In this document: positions 36,156 to 47,607 of the stretch, in pieces | Layout: each line of letters starts with the position of its first letter | Numbering within the stretch: position 1 is the stretch's first letter | NCBI GenBank assembly: GCA_958496175.1 | Contig: OY292276.1 | Coordinates: forward strand, 13,844,001 to 13,908,000 | Direction: 5' to 3' | From: Sisyra terminalis | Lineage: Eukaryota; Arthropoda; Insecta; Neuroptera; Sisyridae | Length of the DNA: 64,000 bases | Position numbers and translations under genes: made by a program | The notes under the pieces: generated by a model | The model's input: the letters and a program-made list of their open reading frames with translations, nothing else | What the model was told of the DNA's origin: nothing | Databases searched by the model: none

Positions 36156-36396
36156 TTGTAGACACAAAACCCGAATTATTTACTGCTATTGAAAACGATG
36201 AAATCATAGCAAATTTATACTTTTGCCAAAGGAAAATCTTAGTCAAATATCCAAACATAAGAACTACCTCAAAGATGGGGTTCAAAAGATCCTCTATTGG
36301 CCGCCACCACCAATAATTTCCAACCCTAATTGGAAAATTCTGGTTTCATATTAACACACCTAGTATCATTAATTTGATTTTGATCTTCAAATTTAA

Positions 36397-37121
36397 GGGT
36401 GGATCACCGTCAGAACGTAAAAAAAATGACTTTTTCAAAACTGCTGCCATTTTTTTTAGAGATATTAAAAAATGGTCTTCGGCATGTAAAAGTTGAAGTT
36501 TGAAACTATTTTTTTTTATTTGCCCCGATATGTCCCCCCTCCCCCTTTTACAGCGCTTTGAAAAAGGGTCCTCAAAAATGAGGAGGCAAACGGGAGACAA
36601 GTTTTCTCGGAAACCAGAAGTCGGATCATGGTTTTCCAAAGAATGTAGGTTTTGGTAATGCGTCTTCTTGGTACTGAACCTCGAAAATCCGAAAAAAGTT
36701 GAAAATTCACAAAATGGCGCGACTTTGAAAAAAAAAGTTAAAAAAAAAGACCTTTTTTTGGACCTTTACCCCTCTCCCACTTTGAGGGGGGGAAGGTTTG
36801 GCCAATTTCAGAGATTCAGTACCAAGAAAACGTGTTGAACTATAACACTCTCCAGTTTCAAGTCAATCTGTCGGATAGTTTCTGAGAAATCTTGTCTCCC
36901 AGTTTTAAAAAGTTGATTTCGAGAAAAACGCATTTAAAGTTTTTTTAAGATATTTTTTTATGTTATTATCAATTTATTCAATTTTTATGTATATATGCAT
37001 TAATAGGTCTATAATTCGAAATATTTCTTATATCGACAAATCACGTTATTCTTAAATGTTATAAAAAGACATTTATGAAAAAAAAAATCGAAAATTTTTG
37101 TTTTCTGACAATGATCCACCC
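36397..37121. mobile_element. TTAA-flanked foldback MITE, copy 2 (inverted relative to copy 1)
   Basis: Flanked by TTAA (36393-36396, 37122-37125) with ends GGGTGGATCACCGTCAGA and, at the right, CTGACAATGATCCACCC. The 725 bp align along their full length with the reverse complement of 11258-11961, including the GTACTGAACCTC words and the GGGGGAGGGG-type blocks. The frames at 36346-36639 and 36516-36710 (minus) are repeat by-products; one matches a frame in copy 1, which reflects shared repeat sequence, not a gene. Confidence 0.8.
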
Positions 37122-37129
37122 TTAAAACA

Positions 37130-37320
37130 AATAGATGATAAAATTCAGATCTCAGCTTTTATTTTTTTAAATAAGAAGATAATTTAGATTGTTTTTTTAT
37201 GTAATATTTTTATTATTCAATTAGCTACGTTTCGTTACTTATCGTAACTTTAACAGGCTTCTTGATTCACAAAAATAAAATATTTTTAATTTTTAAAACA
37301 AATCAAGATTCGGAATTCAT
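37130..37320 (+). repeat. Single-arm fragment of the 58.3-kb foldback family
   Basis: CAGATCTCAGCTTTTATTTT through ACGTTTCGTTACTTATCG and AGGCTTCTTGATTCACAAAA aligns with the left arm at 58270-58446. The stem GTTAC / GTAAC before GAAACG is retained on the minus strand, but the CTGAGGA box has become CTGTTAA. The fragment abuts the end of the TTAA MITE at 37121. Confidence 0.75.
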
Positions 37321-39078
37321 TAAACGATTTTTTTAAGTTTGGAAAAGTTCATTGAAAAAAATACTTTTTTATTGATTAAAAAAGTCAAGATGTGTTTTTC
37401 TGAATCAACATTTAAAATGCTGACTGTTACGAATCATTTAAACAGCAATCCAAATCCATAAATGCCATATTTCCATTAAACGATTACTTCACTTTTGATA
37501 TATCAATAGCTTATGTTAAAAATACACATTTAAAAAAATAAACAACTTTCCCTTTATTTCATAATATATTTACTGGCTTGAACAATTTAACATCAATCAA
37601 GCATTAAATGTTTAAGAAACGTCATATTTAACGAATCAAACATTTCAAGAAACCGTCCCATTTGTCGAAAAGCTGACAAGATGCTACCAAATGTTTATCG
37701 CCGCAAATTTCAAAATCATCTTTAATCTAATTTAAAATTAGCAAACTTCCGTCACCGATATGCGCATTTGTTGCGAACCTTCCTCATTTTCCAATTTCAA
37801 CTTGCTTCTTACACCTCCGTGCATTAAGTCTTTAACGTGATTAATCACAAGGATGCCTGAAATACATCAAACTTGTTTCGTAGCTGAAATATTTGTTGAT
37901 AGAAAGAAAGCTCCTCGTGACAAATGCGAATGCGACTGTGATTTGTCTTTGTCATTAGCAATCGAGTGAGATAGCGAACGGTGGAAATATATTTGATCTA
38001 ATATAATAAAATAATTTGGCAAAGCGTTTAAGCAATCATAACTTTTACAGTATATATGATAAATGTGTGTATCAGTGTGTGTCGATATTGAGTATTTCGA
38101 TGTGATCACACTTGGGTGGTTTTTTCTCGTAAATCACGCTTTTATTGATTTAAAAAATTTGGGAGTTTATTTACAGTTCTTTTGAGATTGAAATAAGAAG
38201 TTTTAAAACGAATTTCTTTTAAGGTTTGAGACACGTTCGTCTTTATGAGCAGTGATTTTTCATTGGAGTATCGGAGTATAACATTTTATTTAAAAATAGA
38301 CATAAAAACGCGTTTGTAGGCACATTCTACGTTTTTTCTCCCCTTATATCAATATAAAAATATTTCTACCTACACTTACTTATGAATATTTATTTTAATA
38401 CCTTGTTTTTGCCAAAAAATCATTGAAAATTATATTTAAAAAAATATGTCTTACCAGTTTGAGTAAGTATTAAGCGATACTTTGAATAAAATAAAATCAA
38501 TTGATATCAAAGCAAAATTTTCATATTTCTGAAATAAAAAATGTTCCAATTCCTTTTTTCAATACAAAACAATTAATTTTGTATTTCTACTACAAAGTAT
38601 ACGTATAAGCTTTGTAGCTATAGGGATTTCAAAACAATACAAAGAGATACCTATTTATGAACACGTAATGTTTCTATTAAGTTGTTTAATCTTTTCGAAA
38701 ATTCAATTTTTTGTGTAGGAGAATTCCGCAATGCGTACTTTCTTTATTAAAATCTTCAAATACATAATTTTTCATTTATTGCTATTTGCTGTTTTTTATG
38801 TTAAATGAAGTGTTGAAACACATTAATGTTGCTCGGTCGTGATATATGTACGTAATAGTTCCACCACCGAAAATAATTTATTTAAAAAAAAAAGAATATT
38901 TTCTTTGCTTTATTAATTTATAAGTTATGAAATCGACCATGAATATTTTTCTGTCTGCATTTTGAAAGATGAATTATTTTATTTACAGTGTTTCTAATTC
39001 CAATTTTTAATCAGCCAATTTCATTTTTGAAATAAATTTAACTTGGTTTTTGAATGGATTCTGATATTTATATTTCAC
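37321..39078. other. No gene seen
   Basis: The interval 37560-38120 is less AT-rich and non-repetitive (candidate conserved noncoding DNA). The remainder is AT-rich with homopolymers. The minus-strand frame at 37867-38109 has no known domain. Confidence 0.4.
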
Positions 39079-39530
39079 TAGCTAAACCTGACAGACGTTG
39101 TCCTGCCAGCCAATAGTTGTAAATAGAAAAATTGAATTTAGGAAAAAAATGCTTGAGAATTATTTGAATCACCTCCCTTATCAACCCGCAGAATCCCTCG
39201 TTGTACCAATTATAACTCACCTTCAATATATACATTAATCAATTAGGATTTGAGAGCCTCTACTTTTAAAAATCACTATACGATCATAACAATGAAGTAT
39301 TGACAGTTAACGGTTATTGTATTGACCGTTGAAAAAGCCGCTTTTTTGCGATCGCAGGTATATTACTGACGCAAGAAAATATAAAAACAATCATTAAAGC
39401 GGATTACATATCGTGAAAAAATTTGAGCTAAATGGATGCAAAACTTTTTGAGTTTTTGAAATCTACAGAAACCATCAAAACAATTCTATTTAAGTAGATA
39501 AAACTTAGATTATTCATTGTTTATTTAAAT

Positions 39531-39750
39531 CAGAGATTGTCCGAGGTGGCCAACCCGCGAGATGCATCAGACTTTTATAAAATGTATACATTTTATAATG
39601 ACCATAGTGGTGAAAATCAATATATTATAAATGTTTACAGTGTATCTAAATTTAGTATGGAGAATTTGAGATATAACTATAATGGTGGCCCGTGGAGTTA
39701 TGATGCATTTCCAAAGTGACCCGCAATACAATTGGGGTTGGCCACTCCTG
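39531..39750. mobile_element. hAT-type MITE, 220 bp
   Basis: The left end starts CAGAGATTGTCC and then GAGGTGGCCAACCC. The right end reverse complemented reads CAGGAGTGGCCAACCCC. Both ends thus carry GTGGCCAACCC, with a roughly 10-bp insertion at the left tip. Flanks ATTTAAAT (39523-39530) and ATTTAAAA (39751-39758) agree at 7 of 8 bases, the hAT duplication length. The open frame at 39537-39719 lies wholly inside and is not a host gene. Confidence 0.75.
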
Positions 39751-39865
39751 ATTTAAAATATGCTGATTGTTTGATATCTTAAAAAAGAACATAAATATTT
39801 AATTAAAGAGTCCAATTTATATCCAATTATTGGATGTCCATTTAATAATTTTAATCGGGCTTCTT

Positions 39866-40114
39866 CTAATTGCAACTTTTATTATTAATAATTAAACGTA
39901 AATAGGCAACCATCTCTTCCGTAGAAAAGTTATTTAGTTTTTGAATATGGTCCAAGGAGTTTTTACAATAATTTCCTACCCCATAAATTAATGAGCGTAG
40001 TGGATCTAGTGATGGGACCAATTGGGGCAATTTTACTTTTCCACCTGTACAACATAACCCAGTAGATTCACCGCTGTATTTGAACGCCTTACAATATTGA
40101 CAAATGATTGTCAT
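39866..40114 (-). pseudogene. Helitron-like helicase protein fragment (N-terminal Cys-rich segment)
   Basis: The 82-residue frame reads CQYCKAFKYSGES, LCCTGGKVKLPQL, then PLRSLIYG. This reproduces the conserved opening of Helitron Rep/helicase proteins, C-x2-C-x-A followed about a dozen residues later by CC-x2-GKV-x-LP-x-L and a P-x-x-L-x-x-L stretch. The Rep nuclease (HUH) and helicase domains are absent, so this is a short relic. The match is by recalled motif only. Confidence 0.6.
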
Positions 40115-40434
40115 TTCCCCAATTGTTCCATATATTACAATAAATATTAAGTAAAATATGTAAATAACACATAAATTAAATAAATAAAAATGCCAAATTC
40201 AAACGTTGCTAAACGTTTTTCAAAATAAATCCCAGGCATCAATGATTACAAGTAGTATATAGGCCAGTAAGCGTAAAAATTTGCAGAAGATGTCGAGGGA
40301 CATCTTAATCTTCTAGAGATATAAAATAAACTTTATATCCGATTCCCATGCCAACCAAATATACATAGAAAATTTCATGAAAATTGGTCCAGCCGTTCTT
40401 GAGTTATAAATAGTCTAACTAACATGACTTTTTT

Positions 40435-40457
40435 TATATATATATATATATATATAT
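40435..40457. repeat. (TA)n microsatellite
   Basis: About eleven uninterrupted TA repeats at the 3' end of the Helitron-like insertion. Confidence 0.9.
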
Positions 40458-40737
40458 TACTTGCCAAAGAAGTCCCCGTACATTAAATTGATCAAAAGTT
40501 AAAGTTTCCAGATGTGTAATTAGCACACATCAATAATTTTTCTCCTAATAATTTTAATTAAAAATAGAACTGGCAATCTCCAGCGATACATTTTGAATCA
40601 AATTTTTAAAAAATGTTGTGTTTTTTTTTCATAAAACCAAAGTAAAATGTCTCGGTCATTTATTAGAGTTGGTCGATATATAAGGAATGACAATATTCAA
40701 CAGGACCTTAACGTCGAAAATATCATTGTTTCATTAA

Positions 40738-40966
40738 CCCATATATTCCCAATAATTTTTGTTGTGAAAGGGTTTCGTTGTAAAACGTATTTGTAGGTTT
40801 TTCAGGGTCCATAGAATGTAAAAAAGTAATTTTGAAAAAAAAAACAGTTGCTTTTGTAGTTATGACCTGGTGCAAAAACGCACCACCAGGCGTTAAGTTG
40901 TCCATCGAAAATAAGTGCTAACAAATAAACCTGTTCTATGGTGCAATTTCATACCACATAAATGGG
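40738..40966. mobile_element. piggyBac-type MITE, 229 bp, TTAA target
   Basis: Bounded by TTAA (40734-40737 and 40967-40970). The left end is CCCATATATTCCC and the right end reverse complemented is CCCATTTATGTGG. A CCC tip plus TTAA is the piggyBac signature. The frame at 40723-40905 (minus) straddles the end and is not a gene. A dispersed repeat copy starts just downstream. Confidence 0.75.
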
Positions 40967-40984
40967 TTAAGGACCTCACATTTG

Positions 40985-41300
40985 GTATTCAAAAAAGGAT
41001 GAAAAACACCCAAACAAGTGGAAATGGCATTGAAAACTCTAAATAAATCCCCTTTCCCCCACAAAAGACTAAAAGGAGGACATTAATGCTCTTTTATAGT
41101 CATATGAATCTTAGCAAATTTTATGAATTTGGTTTTACATTTTATGTCTTTTTTTGATTTTTTTATATATAATGTTATGATTTTCGCTACAATTATTCCC
41201 TCGAGACGATGGTCAGAGAAATTTAATTGTTTTGTAAAATTTTGTCAAGTCAAAGTAATGTGGGCTAGAAATTCTACAAGTTCAATCCCTAATTAATAAA
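40985..41300 (+). repeat. Unclassified dispersed repeat, copy B
   Basis: Aligned with copy A at 22955-23290 (see there for shared words), diverged to perhaps 65-70 percent by eye. It abuts the piggyBac-type MITE at 40966. Confidence 0.6.
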
Positions 41301-44300
41301 ATAAAGAAAATTAATAAAATCTTAGTTTAAAATTGATTTTTTCTACATCTTTTAAATAAATAAGGAGCAACTTTTTATTAATTTAAAAATCGTTTATCAT
41401 TGTATTGTTGTTTTAAGACAAAATTGATATTATCTATAGGTTTTAATTTATTGAATATTCTCTAGGGCAAAACAATGTTAAATTAACGTTAAATTTGATA
41501 CAAACATATTTTGTTTGTTTATTTTCAAACTACCAGTAAAATGTAATATGATATGGAAATATAATATAACATAGCTATTGTAGTTTAGTTGAATTCAGAA
41601 ACAAATTGGTACGTCCTTAAATTATTATATTAAAATTATTACGAGCATTGTATTTTATAAACCTAAAGCTTTGAATAGCGCAGGGTTAAAATTCATTAAC
41701 TACTTCCTCATTGAAAGGGTATTTGCAAATTTAGTAGTATAGTTTAAGATGTTTCTCATTAAAATAAGAGGAAGTCAAAATATATGTAGGTAGGTACGTT
41801 ACATTCACTTGCTCCTCGTATATTTTGTATTACCTCCGTATAGATGCAGATTTCAGATATTTCGTATACTATGCACATGTTTGATAACACGTAGGTATTA
41901 TATATCGAGGCATTAGTTGGTTGTAAAATACTTGAAGACTTTGCCATGTGTTCGATAACTATCAAAATGCTTTTAAATAATGGTTCAGTTGAAACCAAAA
42001 TGAATAAACCATTAATCAATGGGGAAAATTTTAAAAATCGTTCACGTTTTCTTTCAGTGAAAAGTTAGATGTCATTGGGAATATAACAGCTTTAACAGTC
42101 GCCAAATGCAAGTTTCAATTAAATTGCAAAACTTTCAGGTCAATTCATCATTTTCGATCAATCAAATTTTTGTCATTAGTGCAAAGTGAAAAATTCAATT
42201 TTCTCGTAAAATTAACACAAATTATTTTCGCTGAAAAATTCAAAACTTAAATTAGAATTCTGCATGAAAATGTGATATTAATCTATTTTATATTGCACTT
42301 TTATTATTGTACCGTTGCTCGGCTTCATTAAAACTTTTGAAATAATCGTAACGAAGTACTAACTTCTCTCTGTTTTGTTGATGTTTTAAATGACAATTTT
42401 CAATTAAATTATAAAATTTCAAACTTTTTTATTAGTTTCGGAATTTAATATGTGTCGAATGCTTCTACTTGCATTCTTATTGTTTGCACTGCTGTAAAAT
42501 GTAAAAAGTTTCGCTTGTAATTGATTTTGCATGAAAACGTTAACTGTTGATTAATGGTTTATGATTGAAAATACAAATGCAATTATCGGACCTTGATGAC
42601 ACAAATATTAATTAATTCATTCGGTTATTTAATTTCCGAGGATAAATAATACGATAGCTTCGATAAAATCTGACGTTTTAAATAATCTATTTGTCCAATT
42701 CGATTATTGATGCACTCAAAATCGGAAATTATTTATGCATTTGAAAGAAACATTTTTATCAACACCTAAAGTGTAAATAGAAATTGCGATGAATTATTGA
42801 ATGAATGAATATTTACAATCAATTTTGGTGCAACTTTTGTAATTTATCAAATTAAAATAAATTAATTTGATTTATTTGTTAGGTGACAAAAAAAGCGCGT
42901 ATAATTAATTCACGTTAACAACACAGTAATTAAATATTATAAAAATAATTTGATTTATTTAAGTTTTTTCTCTATAAACTCAAATCGATTTTTAAATATC
43001 CGCAAATCTGGTTTTTCTTGATTTGTGGAAACCAAAGTTAAACATTGAGAATGATCACATATATAATGATATTTCAGTAAATATTATTTGATGATTTTTT
43101 TCTTTTTTAAGTCTGGAGTGATTGCCTATTTTTTATAAATCATGGTGGTTTCCAGAAGAAATAGCTCACCAAATTTTATCAACACTCATCTATTAATCTT
43201 TGTCGCATTGCAGGGACAAATTTTATATCTAATTTCTGGCAATTGCTACCCAAGAGTACGGATTCATTTTTTGAGAACTAATAGGTTTTTAACTAATTTA
43301 ACTAATTGGTCCATAGCGACTCATTCGAGTATGTATGTAGTCGAATATTATCCTCATAATGGTTATCAAGATTTGCTTACCGATTTCTGATTTTTGATAA
43401 AATTCAATATCTAGCCAATTTTTCTGGACAGTCCTAGTTATATTTTTAATTAGTTCTTTGCCAAGCATAATGGTAAATAGATGTAATAGATGGAAAACTA
43501 ATCAAAATAATTTTTTTTGAGGAATTTTGTTGTTTACATTACTTGAATGTTTCGACTTCAATAGTTAATTATTTTAACCTTAGCTGCTTGAATTGGGGTT
43601 TCAGATTTAGCATTTTGTTGATTCAAATTCTGTAATCATTTTTAGACTAGATCCTATGTTAATCCTTTGAATACAAACTATTTTTTTAGATTCCTGGTTT
43701 GGATCTTTGGTCTTGGAAATTGAAGAAGTTGTGGTCCTTTTTACCACTTTTTGAATGCCCATTTCCATATTTTGCTTAGTCGATGAGTCCTTGTGGAATG
43801 GCTCTTTTCAATCAATCATAATGAGTTCTTAATCTTTATTACTTACCTTAATGTGGTAGTTTCCACAAAATAGAAGAAAAAAGATGTAAATCGCAGCTTG
43901 CAAAGTAACTAAATAAGTTTTTTCTTTAATATTTTTTTATCATTTAGTCTGGGTAATTATTTCTTGACTCTTAACCACATTTAATGTACATGCGTTAGGT
44001 TATATCTTCAGATATGGCAAAATTCTGGGAAGTCAAGAACATTATCATGATGACCTGCTGTTGAAGGCCACTCTTTAGTTCTTATGATTATCATGGTTAG
44101 TGATATATCATGAGTTTCTTATAACAAGTCAACGTTTTTGCCTGAAAGTGTTGAATGATTTTGATGCCGAAGTTGCTGGCCACAAAAGTTCCAAAAGTTC
44201 AGGTTGGCTTCAGGGTTTTTCAGCAGAAGTTTATAGTTAAAGAACAGTTGTAACTTTCTGCCTGTTTAGTATTACAGTGGTGGCAATATTTAACTTTCAA

Positions 44301-46239
44301 CTTATCCTTCTTTGTTAGTATATAACTCTACTATCTTAGTCTTCTGTATGGCGATATTCCGAAATACTTTACTATACTAAAATTATCTTAATATCTCCTC
44401 AGAATCATGGTTTAGGAATTAAGCTCTTCTTCTAATGAATATTTTTTATTGTTTTATTGCAATTTATATTCAGAGGTGGGTCTAGCAACCCTTAAAAATC
44501 CAAAAGCTCTTCGACGACCTTCTCCAATAAACTGTATTTTTTAGACAAGAAAACTTCCAAAACTATTTCATAAATGTGATTGCTTCATAAATGGATTGAT
44601 AGTTTGGTCAGAAAGTTGTCGTTTAGTCGTTTCAGAAAAATTCTGGCTAAATTCGAAAATCGCTTGTTGCAATAAAAAGATTATGAAAGTAGAATCTTCA
44701 TAAAAATTATTAAAATTTCGTTATAAATAACATTATTAGATTGATTAATATACTAAATTTCATTTTTTATTTAAAATCGCCTACGTTTTTGACTAAAAAT
44801 GATTTTAATCTGCAAAAATTAAAAAAATGCATAATGATATTCAATTTTTTAAAGTCATTACTGATTGTGATCCTTTATATAATTAGACCAACAAATTTTC
44901 ATAAATTCAAGGCAAATAAGACTCCCCATTTACATTAATTTGTATGAGACTTTATTTTCGAGAATTGTTTGATGAAATTGCAGTATTTAGTAAGAGTTCC
45001 TATTCATATTTTTGTGAAAGTAAAACATTAAACATTTTAATAAACTTTGACAATGTTCATTGGCAAAATTATATAAACTGTACAAAAGCACAAAATATCA
45101 ATTTCAAACAAAACTCATTAATGAGTTTTATCAACATTTGCATACGTCTAGTTTGTGTCATTTTTTTTCATTTTAATAATTACTACGAAACATTTTAGCG
45201 AGTCAACCAGCGAATGCAATCTCATTAGAATTTAATACTTTTGTTGTCTATATTGTTAGAGACTTGTGCGGAGCTTAAAGAAGAGGCCATCCATTGTAGT
45301 CCGCATTGTATCCAGACACAATAATAAACATAAATGTAATATAAAGGATATTTAATTTAACCATTGAATGAAAAATTCAACACTAAAGATTGATTAATTA
45401 TACGATAACTGAGTTTTACAAAAGCGTTGCAAAATAAAATAAATTAATGTCCATGTGCTATTCCTATATTTTTAACGTGTAACATTGTTACATGTAATTT
45501 AATTTATAATTACAATAGAATTTATTTTTATGTTTTCTTTATGAACATAGATAAAATAAAACGGCAAACCAAACGGCAAATTAACCGACCAACATTTTTT
45601 GTTGTTGTCTTCATTTGCCTACGTAGGTTTAGTCGACCGACTATTGGTTTTATATGAGTTGTTTCGCCATATTCTGTTAGTTTATGAGAGCTCCACGTAA
45701 TTTGAAAACTTAATTATGTTTGAAAAATTTATATTTTTCCGTTGGTGAACATTCAAATAAACTACACAGATAAAAATGTGTGTTTTATTTTCCTTAAAAT
45801 GTGACAATTTCTGTTTTAATTTAAAAACAACAGTGGAACAATTAAATGATTTCCGTTTTCTGATTTTTTTTAACCAAATCAAAGAATTGAAAGTAAATTT
45901 TGCATATTTCTGAATTTACAGATTTTCGTTAATTCTAGAAGCGCTAAAGACTTTGGTAGTTTTAAAACGATGGTAAATAACAAAAAATGAATTTAAAATT
46001 GAGTCTATTCAAATTCTTATTTAGGTTTCAATGTTTATACTTAAAATAGTTTCATTAGAAGCTTTTTGGAAGAATTAGCTTGATGTAGATTTTTCATGTA
46101 ATCTTCTTACTCTTAAAAATTTTGTCTTCTCCTGACAGAAAAACCCATCTCCATTTACATAAGTTATGTTTTATGACAACCAAGTTAAAGTTTATTTTCT
46201 TTATTTCCAGGATGAACTTTATTTGCCTCAACACTGCAG
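41301..46239. other. No assignable gene; two less AT-rich islands and one decayed-coding-like block
   Basis: 41301-42000 is AT-rich; the minus-strand frame at 41759-42019 has no domain. 42000-42720 is a non-repetitive island. 43140-44540 has fewer homopolymers and longer open stretches (43142-43390 plus) and might be an old transposon coding region, but I recognise no motif on either strand. 45180-45680 is another non-repetitive island. Frames at 44741-44938, 44944-45198 and 45682-45882 show no family features. Confidence 0.4.
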
Positions 46240-46960
46240 TTTCAAGGCTTATTGTGTTTCCTAGATCTCCCGACTAAGTAGCTAGGTAGACCTCAGCAAT
46301 CGACGTACTAGGTGTTTTTCATTTAATTCGGTTCCAGGGTGAGTTATCAAATTATCCATAATTTCTAAAGTTTCCATTCATTCTCCCAAAACCGGTAAAA
46401 CTATTTCATTTTCTGCCGTTACCGCATCTGAATGTTGAATCACCCATATGCATTTCAATTGTATACAGGTGTTTTTGAATCCACAGCGGCCGGTTATAAA
46501 ACCGGTAACCACTCGGAATTGCTTACTAGTAAGATCAAGTATTTTCGTAATCAGGTTCAAGGATAATTTTCCCATCATTCTTTTACTGTATTTTTTGTCC
46601 AGTGATGTTTTTACGTTTTGAGCAGTGATTATTATACACAATTTCTTTGATAGTATTTTCCACTGCCAATTTTGTGCCACCAAGTACAAGTAGCGAGCCT
46701 GTAGATAAGGTCCTAGATCCTTGACGAACTAGTATAAGGATCAAAGGAAGTTGAATTTGCTAGACGCAAGGATTGAAAACTATATTACCTTTAATGCTTT
46801 TGTAACTTAGCACCCACACTAAGCATTTGACCAAGCCCTATTCAACGGCTTTTTATACTCTCAGATTAGTTTGGAACTAACCTGTGATTTCATTAGTGCG
46901 TCCAAAACAGCCTGGCTATCAAAGAAAATACATATTGTATTGATTTTTTAAACATAAACC
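46240..46960 (-). pseudogene. RNase-H-type LINE ORF2 remnant (I/R1-like)
   Basis: On the minus strand, ICIFFDSQAVLDALMKSQV lies at about 46894-46940; FDSQA is the RNase H active-site segment (usual FSDSQAAL). A broken segment with LVRQGS (usual LARxGS) follows near 46715-46735. Then SLDKKYSKRMM and LDLTSKQFRVVTGFITGRCG (46470-46560) match the LxxLxRxxLRxLTGLLTGHC block that comes after RNase H. The Cys-x2-Cys end is degraded. Stops and frameshifts break every part. The order and strand are consistent with a single 5'-truncated insertion. Confidence 0.75.
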
Positions 46961-47599
46961 TGGAATAAATTATAACGTCGTTTTTTTCCATAATTCGCAT
47001 AGAATATTTAATAGAAATTTGAAAGAATGGTAAATGGAACTCATTACTCAGTTAATACAATGCAAATGTGTTGAAGTCCCTGAAGAAATGAAAAAAGTTG
47101 CTTGAAAAATAAAGTTCTACCTATGAGTCTTGATTTTAATGAAAAAATTTCATTTAAATTTATTTTAAATTATTTTTTTGTAAGACACAAAACTTTAAAT
47201 AATAAAATTTCAGAACAGCGGGATTGATTGGCACTCCATAAAAATTTAAAAGCCTTAAAAAACGGTGTAGAAAGTTCTTAAGTGGATTAACTTTAATCAG
47301 GCACATTAAGGCTAGTTGATTTTATGTAAGATCACTAGCCTTGTTAGTCTAGTCCTTATCCCATCTTTTCAGTTGTACATTAAAACCCAAAAGAAATTAA
47401 TTAAGAAACTGCACAAAAATAAAAAAAATAAAAAAACTACATATGCACATGTATTATAAACACTTTTGGTACTTGACTTTTTCTAATTAATCGGAGTCCC
47501 CAGATAGTTAAAGTTTATTTTATTTTTTTAATTTTCAACCCAAAATTAGCTCAGGATTTTGACTTGCTTCCTAAAAATTGAACCATTTAAAACGTATTG
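46961..47599. other. No assignable gene
   Basis: AT-rich. A stretch at 47215-47370 has a mixed composition that could be another LINE scrap, but I found no conserved motif in it. Confidence 0.4.
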
Positions 47600-47607
47600 C
47601 TTACTAG

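Larger units (their letters stand above)
39079..40457. mobile_element. Candidate Helitron-like interspersed element with nested hAT MITE
   Basis: It begins at the word TCACTAGCTAAACCTGACAG followed by ACGTTGTCCTGCC. It ends with a phrase familiar from insect interspersed repeats (AAAATTGGTCCAGCCGTTCT, then CTAACTAACATGACTTT, then a TA run). Inside are a 220-bp hAT MITE (39531-39750) and a minus-strand fragment of a Helitron-type N-terminal zinc-binding segment (39866-40114). Grouping these into one insertion, and calling it Helitron-derived, is inference from that fragment and the TC start. I could not define a CTRR 3' end with hairpin. Confidence 0.45.

Noticed and set aside
39537..39719. 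60-residue plus-strand frame
   Set aside because: It starts at a TTG and lies wholly within a 220-bp hAT MITE with TIR and target duplication.
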